This document shows, piece after piece, positions 9,028 through 13,394 of a stretch of DNA of 13,394 nt (positions are counted from its first letter, which is position 1; every line of letters begins with the position of its first letter). The stretch comes from Flavobacteriales bacterium (GTDB lineage: Bacteria; Bacteroidota; Bacteroidia; Flavobacteriales_F; PHOS-HE28). The position numbers and the translations under genes are program-made. Under the pieces are notes generated by a model, which did not search any database, was not told the origin of the DNA, and saw only the letters and a program-made list of their open reading frames with translations. The stretch spans positions 1-13,394 of the forward strand of contig JAHEFL010000010.1 in the NCBI GenBank assembly GCA_024640205.1, read 5' to 3'.

Positions 9028-9222
9028 TTATTCAGCCCCTTCGTTAGCGGACACGAGCAGCTTGCCGTTGTAGTAGAGGTCGTCCCCTACGTTGTAGGCA
9101 CGGTGACGCAAGTGCGTCTCACCGGTGTTCGGGTCAACGGTCAGTGTGGGTACACCGGCCTTCTGGTGGGTGCGTCGCTTCGCGGTGCGCGTTTTCGAGT
9201 GTCGGCGCTTTGGATTTGGCAT
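9028..9222 (-). CDS. rpmF: 50S ribosomal protein L32
   Basis: A 64-residue basic protein of the large ribosomal subunit. The N-terminus (MPNPKRRHSKTRTAKRRTHQ) is the classic L32 start, followed by VPTLTVDPNTGETHLRHRAY and a short strand region, GDDLYYNGKLLV. It contains no cysteine, so it is a zinc-independent form without the CxxC pairs found in many L32 proteins. It sits 19 nt after yceD and 35 nt before plsX, the usual neighbours. Confidence 0.97.
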   Translation of the reverse strand: MPNPKRRHSKTRTAKRRTHQKAGVPTLTVDPNTGETHLRHRAYNVGDDLYYNGKLLVSANEGAE

Positions 9223-9241
9223 GGTCTGGGGTCGTTATGGC

Positions 9242-9757
9242 TTACGGCCGCTGGTTCTTAAGTCCTTTCAACGCTTCCCAACGAGGGTCGGGAACCGGTT
9301 CATGTTCTATTGCAAGCTTCTGCAGTGCTTCATCCACTTCAGGATCACATTGTCCTTCCGGATGAAGGCGCCGAACGGGCAATGCGAATCGGATGCACTC
9401 GTATATGTATTGGGTCAGGTTCACACTGTGCGTACTTGCATCCAAACCGACCAACTCTTCATCACCCTGGTCCTCCTCGACGTTCAATTGAAAGATCTGG
9501 CGCTGATCCCCCGTCACGCCCAGTTCCAAAGGGCCGTTGCAATGGTCGCAGGAAAGCGACACGGTGCCGTCCACGTGTATGTTGGTGACCAGCAAGTTGG
9601 GCTGCTTATCCAACGTCACGTCCGCCGTCACCATGCCCCCTTGGAAACCATCCCCTTCGGCACGCAGGAAGAACTCCCGATCCAACAGGAAGCGGTGTTG
9701 ATAAGTGCCGTCCTTCAGTCCGGAGAACGGTATGGTATGTTCCTTCAGATCATCCAT
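9242..9757 (-). CDS. yceD: YceD family (DUF177) protein, probable 23S rRNA/50S accumulation factor
   Basis: A 171-residue member of the DUF177/YceD family, which is nearly always encoded directly before rpmF and has been linked to 23S rRNA accumulation and 50S assembly. Visible marks are the strand-rich N-terminal half, a CDHC cysteine pair (C70, C73) after VDGTVSLS, an acidic stretch EEDQGDEELVG (94-104), ALPVRRLHPEGQCDP (125-139), and the family C-terminal motif DPRWEALKGLK (157-167). The start is ATG 9757. It lies 19 nt before rpmF and 69 nt after pdxA, a gap with a promoter-like box. The family is clear; the molecular role rests on work in other organisms. Confidence 0.9.
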   Translation of the reverse strand: MDDLKEHTIPFSGLKDGTYQHRFLLDREFFLRAEGDGFQGGMVTADVTLDKQPNLLVTNIHVDGTVSLSCDHCNGPLELGVTGDQRQIFQLNVEEDQGDEELVGLDASTHSVNLTQYIYECIRFALPVRRLHPEGQCDPEVDEALQKLAIEHEPVPDPRWEALKGLKNQRP

Positions 9758-9785
9758 GGGAAGTCCCCACCCGGCTAGCGGACCG

Positions 9786-9793
9786 CAAATGTA
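9786..9793 (-). promoter_or_regulatory. candidate -7 promoter box before yceD-rpmF-plsX-fabH-accBC
   Basis: On the minus strand TACATTTG is an exact match to the Bacteroidota -7 element TAnnTTTG. It lies 28 nt before the yceD ATG, inside the 69-nt pdxA-yceD gap. No clear TTG -33 box lies at the usual distance. If real, it would let the ribosome/fatty acid genes be transcribed independently of pdxA. Confidence 0.4.
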
Positions 9794-9826
9794 GCTTTTC
9801 GCACCGATCCCACGCTGTTCCGGGCC

Positions 9827-10903
9827 TTATACGCCCTTCCGGTCCTTTTCCCTTTTCTGGGGTTGCAGGGGGTCCGCTGTGATGGCTTTCCAATGTTCCC
9901 GTTGGCGCCGGATGTCACAGGCCATCCATACCGCAGCACGAAAGCTGCCCGGATCGGCCACACCCTGCCCGGCAATATCGAACCCGGTACCGTGGTCGGG
10001 ACTGGTGCGCACGATGGGCAAACCGGCCGTGAAGTTCACCCCATGGCCGAAGCTCAGGGCCTTGAACGGTGCGAGCCCCTGATCATGGTACATGGCCAGA
10101 ACGCCATCGAAGTGCTTGTAGCTCCCGTTCCCGAAGAATCCATCGGCGGCGTAAGGGCCAGCGGCAAGGATGCCTTCCTCGTTCAGCTTTCGCACGGCCG
10201 GCACGATGCGCTCCCGGTCCTCGCTACCCAGGGCGCCACTATCACCGGCGTGCGGGTTCAGGCCCAGCAGCGCTATCCGGGGGGTGGGTATTCCGAAGTC
10301 CCGCTGCAGGGCCTGGTGCAACAACCGGGCTTTCGAGAGGATCCGATCCGTGGTGATGGCTTCCGATACGTCCTTCAGCGGGATGTGCCCGGTGACCGTG
10401 CCCACGCGCAGCCCTTCGCCCACCAGCAGCATCAGGACCTCGCTATCGCTCCCAGCCATGTGCTGGAGGAATTCGGTATGCCCAGGGTAGGCGAACCCCG
10501 CCTGCTGCATGCTGTTCTTGTCTATGGGTGCCGTGACCAGCACGTCGACCTTCCCGCTCGCCAGGTCTTGGGTGGCGGCTTCGAGGCTGCTGATGGCATG
10601 TGCCGCAAGGGCAGAAGAGGGCTTACCCAGTTCCGGTTCCACCTCCTCCTCCTCGGAGGTGTTGACCAGGTTCAGCTTCTTGGGCAGGGCCTCGCGTGCG
10701 TCATTCACCCGCAGGAATTGGACCTCTTCCAGTTTCAGCGCCTTGCGGTGGTAACTGACGGCCTTGGTCGGGGCGTACAGCACCGGGATCAGGTCGCTGA
10801 ACATCCGGGCGTCCTCAAAGGTCTTCAGGATGACCTCGATCCCGATGCCATTCAGGTCCCCGCAGGATATCCCCACACGTATCGGAGTGTTCGTATCGCT
10901 CAT
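9827..10903 (-). CDS. pdxA: 4-hydroxythreonine-4-phosphate dehydrogenase
   Basis: PdxA oxidises 4-phosphohydroxy-L-threonine with NAD in the DXP-dependent pyridoxal phosphate pathway; it is a cytoplasmic metalloenzyme. The 358 residues are somewhat more than E. coli (329). The N-terminal motif is GISCGDLNGIGIEVI (11-25), where GDPAGIG is common elsewhere. APIDKNSMQQAGFAYPGHTE (125-144) forms part of the substrate site. The three metal-binding histidines appear at H173 (TGHIPL), H218 (GLNPHAGDSG) and H273 (YHDQGLAPFK), and TSPDHGTGFDIAGQG (301-315) is diagnostic. The start is ATG 10903; a longer open frame upstream overlaps pepA on the same strand and does not look like PdxA. An acidic insert EEEEVEPE (84-91) is present. 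PdxJ, its pathway partner, uses DXP, the product of the dxs gene at the left end. Confidence 0.96.
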   Translation of the reverse strand: MSDTNTPIRVGISCGDLNGIGIEVILKTFEDARMFSDLIPVLYAPTKAVSYHRKALKLEEVQFLRVNDAREALPKKLNLVNTSEEEEVEPELGKPSSALAAHAISSLEAATQDLASGKVDVLVTAPIDKNSMQQAGFAYPGHTEFLQHMAGSDSEVLMLLVGEGLRVGTVTGHIPLKDVSEAITTDRILSKARLLHQALQRDFGIPTPRIALLGLNPHAGDSGALGSEDRERIVPAVRKLNEEGILAAGPYAADGFFGNGSYKHFDGVLAMYHDQGLAPFKALSFGHGVNFTAGLPIVRTSPDHGTGFDIAGQGVADPGSFRAAVWMACDIRRQREHWKAITADPLQPQKREKDRKGV

Positions 10904-10941
10904 CGGTCGGGATCGGTTCCGCGTTTCATTCTCTTGTCCAT
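10900..10941 (-). other. 13-codon mini-ORF bridging pepA and pdxA
   Basis: In the 37-nt pepA-pdxA gap an ATG overlaps the pepA stop (TGATG). It opens a frame encoding MDKRMKRGTDPDR, whose TGA overlaps the pdxA start (ATGA). It could keep ribosomes moving from pepA to pdxA, or it may be chance. No homologue of the peptide is known to me. Confidence 0.25.
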
Positions 10942-12377
10942 CAGGCCTTCGCCGAGCGTTGCTTGAGGAATTCGAACAGCATCCGTACGCCCACTCCGGT
11001 ACCACCCTTGGTGCGATAGCTGTCGCGCTTGGACAGGAAAGCTGTTCCGGCGATATCCAGGTGGATGAAGGGGTGGGTGGTGAAGCGGGCGAGGAACTTC
11101 CCTGCGGTCTGTGCTCCGCCCAGGTCGCTGCCCAGGTTCTTGATGTCGGCCACGTCGCTCTTGATCTCCTCGTCGTATTCCTCCCAGAACGGCAGGCGAG
11201 CGACCCGCTCGAACACCGTGTTGGCCGCATCGTCCAATTTCCTGAACTCCGTCTCCGGGGCGGTACCCATCACCACGCTACCGTAGGTGCCGATGGCCCT
11301 CATCGCGGCGCCGGTCAAGGTGGCCACCGTGATGGCCAGCTCCGGCTTGAACTGCTCCCCATAACTCAGCGCATCGGCGAGTATCAACCGTCCTTCCGCG
11401 TCGGTGTTGAGCACTTCCACGGTAAGACCACTGTGCATACGGATCACATCCCCGGGCACATAGGCATTGCCGCCTGGTCGATTGTCCGTCGCGGGGATCA
11501 ATGCGATGACGTGAAGTGGAAGCTCGCGTTTGGCCACCAGGTACATGGCCCCCGCCACGGCCGCTGCTCCGGCCATGTCGCACTTCATCTGGTCCATGCT
11601 GTTCGGGGTGGGCTTCAGGCTCAATCCGCCTGTGTCGTATACCACGCCTTTGCCCACCAATAGGACCGGCTGCTTGTTCGTTGCGTTCTTCGGCTTCCAC
11701 TCCAGGATGCTGAACGTGGGTGCATCCCGGCTTCCCTTGTTCACAGCGATGAGCCCGCCCATGCCCTGTGCTTCGATCTGTTCCTTGTTGAGCACACGCA
11801 GCTTGAAGCCCGCATTACGGCTCATGTTCTTGAACTCGGAGGCCAGCTGTACCGCATTGAGGTAGGAGAGAGGTTCGTTCACCAGGTCGCGGGAAAGCCA
11901 GGAGGCTTCGCCAATGTCCGCCAACTCCTCCAGGTCCTGCGCGCTCACCTCCTTGGCGATCACGTTCAGCTTGGCCAGTGTTGGAGCACCCTTTTCATCG
12001 GTCTTGTATTTGCAGAACGCATAGCTGCCCAATGAAACCCCCTCGGCAAGGGCAAGGGTCACCGCAGTATCCTTCTGAAGGCTGATGAGTTGTGCTTCGA
12101 TGCGTTTGGCGCCGTTCAAGCGCAGCGCCATCTCATTGCCTGCCTTTCGGGCTTTTTCCAAGCGGGCATGGCGATCTCCTTTGGCGGTCAGGTGGATCAG
12201 GACCAGGCGACCACTGATATCGCAACTGGCCAACTGGCCATCATTTTTCAGCTGCTCGGTAAGGTATTGGCGATCGTTGCGCACCAGGTCCAGACCACGT
12301 AATTGGGCGACATCGTCCAGCACCACGATCGTATCGCGGGCTGCAGCTGGTCGGTTGCTTTTGTTCAGGCTGATCAT
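10941..12377 (-). CDS. pepA: leucyl aminopeptidase, peptidase family M17
   Basis: A cytosolic metallo-aminopeptidase that removes N-terminal residues from peptides; members normally form hexamers with two metal ions per site. The 478 residues fit the family. An N-terminal regulatory domain (about 1-150) precedes the catalytic domain, which has VGKGVVYDTGGLSLKP (241-256; K243, D248), MKCDMAGAAAV (264-274; D267) and the M17 signature NTDAEGRL (324-331; D326, E328, R330). Every metal ligand and catalytic residue I can place is present, so it should be active. The start is ATG 12377, just after a TATCTTTG box. It is the first gene of the minus-strand block and pdxA follows after 37 nt. The symbol pepA is by family; specificity is not shown. 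Confidence 0.94.
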   Translation of the reverse strand: MISLNKSNRPAAARDTIVVLDDVAQLRGLDLVRNDRQYLTEQLKNDGQLASCDISGRLVLIHLTAKGDRHARLEKARKAGNEMALRLNGAKRIEAQLISLQKDTAVTLALAEGVSLGSYAFCKYKTDEKGAPTLAKLNVIAKEVSAQDLEELADIGEASWLSRDLVNEPLSYLNAVQLASEFKNMSRNAGFKLRVLNKEQIEAQGMGGLIAVNKGSRDAPTFSILEWKPKNATNKQPVLLVGKGVVYDTGGLSLKPTPNSMDQMKCDMAGAAAVAGAMYLVAKRELPLHVIALIPATDNRPGGNAYVPGDVIRMHSGLTVEVLNTDAEGRLILADALSYGEQFKPELAITVATLTGAAMRAIGTYGSVVMGTAPETEFRKLDDAANTVFERVARLPFWEEYDEEIKSDVADIKNLGSDLGGAQTAGKFLARFTTHPFIHLDIAGTAFLSKRDSYRTKGGTGVGVRMLFEFLKQRSAKA

Positions 12378-12397
12378 CCGTTCTATGGAAAGGTTGC

Positions 12398-12405
12398 CAA
12401 AGATA
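12398..12405 (-). promoter_or_regulatory. candidate -7 promoter box for pepA
   Basis: On the minus strand TATCTTTG is an exact match to the Bacteroidota TAnnTTTG -7 element, 20 nt before the pepA ATG. This would give a leader of about 10-15 nt. No TTG was found at the expected -33 spacing. Confidence 0.45.
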
Positions 12406-12510
12406 GCCGGGCTTGGATGCGCCTCCGGCTTTCCAAGCTTGGTGATGGACGCGGGCAGGAATGACGTGGACCTGTCGATCTTTCCCGCAATTCGGTTGTT
12501 CTATCATCCG

Positions 12511-12537
12511 TTGCCCGATAGCGAATGCCGTACTTTG
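12511..12537 (+). promoter_or_regulatory. candidate promoter for the surface-protein gene
   Basis: TTG (12511-12513) is followed after 17 nt by TACTTTG (12531-12537), one base short of the TAnnTTTG element. The ATG lies 11 nt further on. The order and spacing suit a Bacteroidota vegetative promoter with a very short leader. Confidence 0.4.
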
Positions 12538-12548
12538 TAAGGTAATCC

Positions 12549-13394
12549 ATGCGTTCACTGCGACACCTGCTCCTATTCCTGGCTGCTGGATTGCCGATGC
12601 TGGCATTCCCCACGCACAACAGGGCGGGCGAGATCATCATCTGCAAGGTCTCCTCGAATCCGCAGGACTTCACCTACCAGGTGACCATCATCACGCACAC
12701 CAAGCTCAGCGCCCCGGCGGATCGACCGGAGCTGGTGCTGGACTGGGGTGATGGCTCGCCCTTGGATACCATCGCACGGACGCTGATCACCGATTTCGCG
12801 CCACAACAGGATCTGCGGCGCAGTGAGTATGTGGCCACCCACGTGTATGTGGGTCCCGGGGTGTTCACCCTCCAGTTCGACGACCAGAACCGCAACGGCG
12901 GCGTGATCAACGTCCCCAATTCCATTGCTCAGTCGTTCTGTGTCAAGACCCAGTTGGTGATCTCACCGGTGACCGGCCATAACTGCTCCGTCCGGTTCCT
13001 GAATTCCCCGATCCAGGATGCCTGCCTCAACCAACCGTGGGTGCACAACCCTGCGGCGATCGACCCCGACGGGGATAGTCTGAGCTATGAGCCGGCCGTA
13101 TGCCTTGGCCTGCTCTGCGAACCGATAGCGGGTTACAGCTTTCCGGCCCCGAATTACAGCATCCATCCGGTCACCGGAACGATCACTTGGAACGCGCCGC
13201 AACAGCAGGGTGAGTTCAACATCGCGTTCATCGTGCGGGAATGGCGACGGCAGAACGGGGTGCTCTACAATGTGGGATGGGTGACCAGGGATATGCAGAT
13301 CACGGTGGTGCCTTGTGACAACCGGCCCCCGGTTATCGCGGAGATCGATGATACCTGTGTGGTGGCAGGAACTTTCTTGACCTTCAATGTACAG
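12549..13394 (+). CDS. secreted PKD/adhesin-type surface protein, N-terminal part (3' end outside window)
   Basis: The frame is open from ATG 12549 to the window edge (282 codons, no stop). Residues 1-20 (MRSLRHLLLFLAAGLPMLAF) form a Sec signal peptide. The mature start, THNRAGEIIICKV, matches the T-H-RAGEI opening seen in large Bacteroidota surface proteins that often carry gliding-motility or T9SS C-terminal sorting domains. DWGDGS (65-70) is the PKD hallmark. DPDGDSLSYE (172-181) looks like a calcium-binding cadherin-type loop, and VTGTITWNAPQQQGEFNIAFIV (208-229) resembles an Ig-like He_PIG repeat. A further repeat seems to start at about 259 (RPPVIAEIDDTC). Several cysteines (32, 131, 146, 159, 185, 190, 256, 270) could form disulfides outside the cell. 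T9SS export is inferred, because the C-terminus is not visible. Confidence 0.85.
   Translation, partial: MRSLRHLLLFLAAGLPMLAFPTHNRAGEIIICKVSSNPQDFTYQVTIITHTKLSAPADRPELVLDWGDGSPLDTIARTLITDFAPQQDLRRSEYVATHVYVGPGVFTLQFDDQNRNGGVINVPNSIAQSFCVKTQLVISPVTGHNCSVRFLNSPIQDACLNQPWVHNPAAIDPDGDSLSYEPAVCLGLLCEPIAGYSFPAPNYSIHPVTGTITWNAPQQQGEFNIAFIVREWRRQNGVLYNVGWVTRDMQITVVPCDNRPPVIAEIDDTCVVAGTFLTFNVQ

Larger units (their letters stand above)
12378..12548. promoter_or_regulatory. divergent intergenic region between pepA and the surface-protein gene
   Basis: A 171-bp gap between head-to-head genes. It carries promoter-like boxes for both directions and a perfect 10-bp palindrome, CCAAGCTTGG (12433-12442). Whether the palindrome is an operator or chance cannot be told. 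No small gene or RNA was recognised. Confidence 0.4.

Noticed and set aside
8045..9073. 342-codon plus-strand open frame opposite plsX
   Set aside because: It is antisense to plsX with no recognisable motif. Long open antisense frames are common opposite GC-rich genes.
9863..10966. 367-codon plus-strand open frame opposite pdxA
   Set aside because: It is antisense to pdxA, whose metal ligands and signatures are complete. The translated product resembles no family.
10904..11230. N-terminal extension of the pdxA frame
   Set aside because: The frame stays open but overlaps the pepA coding sequence on the same strand. Its Arg/Ser-rich translation is not PdxA-like; ATG 10903 gives the normal N-terminus.
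10764..11663. 299-codon plus-strand open frame opposite the aminopeptidase
   Set aside because: It is a shadow of pepA, with His/Gly-rich random composition and no motif.
1..13394. tRNA, rRNA, CRISPR, insertion sequence, phage or toxin-antitoxin content
   Set aside because: Reading both strands showed no cloverleaf-like segment, regularly spaced repeat, transposase or integrase motif. The window is almost fully packed with protein genes.

Overview
The window is almost entirely chromosomal core genes from a fairly GC-rich member of the Bacteroidota, most likely Flavobacteriales-like. Three things support this: the gene order pepA-pdxA-yceD-rpmF-plsX-fabH-accB-accC, upstream boxes matching the Bacteroidota -7 promoter element TAnnTTTG, and a secreted PKD/adhesin-type protein of the kind common in gliding or type IX secretion (T9SS) Bacteroidota. 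No tRNA, rRNA, CRISPR array, insertion sequence or phage gene was recognised.

Layout. Bases 2-943 (+) encode the C-terminal half of DXS (isoprenoid precursor synthesis), followed by a possible small terminator. Bases 1100-2599 (-) and 2679-4163 (+) are two divergent polytopic membrane proteins that look like GT-C-fold sugar transferases; the first resembles the TMTC/PMT type. Bases 4170-5102 (-) encode an exported protein of unknown function. Its stop lies 6 bp from that of its convergent neighbour, and its start lies 31 bp behind accC.

Bases 5134-10903 (-) carry, in transcription order, pdxA, yceD, rpmF, plsX, fabH, accB and accC, preceded by an M17 aminopeptidase at 10941-12377. This block joins pyridoxal phosphate synthesis, 50S ribosome assembly (L32 and the YceD family), and the entry to fatty acid and phospholipid synthesis: biotin carboxylase and carrier protein, KAS III, and acyl-phosphate formation. 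Short gaps and a TGATG stop/start overlap suggest cotranscription, with a candidate extra promoter between pdxA and yceD. A 171-bp divergent region with promoter-like boxes on both strands separates the aminopeptidase from the open-ended surface protein at 12549-13394 (+).

No clearly new multi-gene system is visible. The most interesting items are the divergent GT-C-like pair, the unknown exported protein attached to the fatty acid operon, a 13-codon mini-ORF that bridges the pepA stop and the pdxA start through overlaps at both ends, and the N-terminus of the surface protein.
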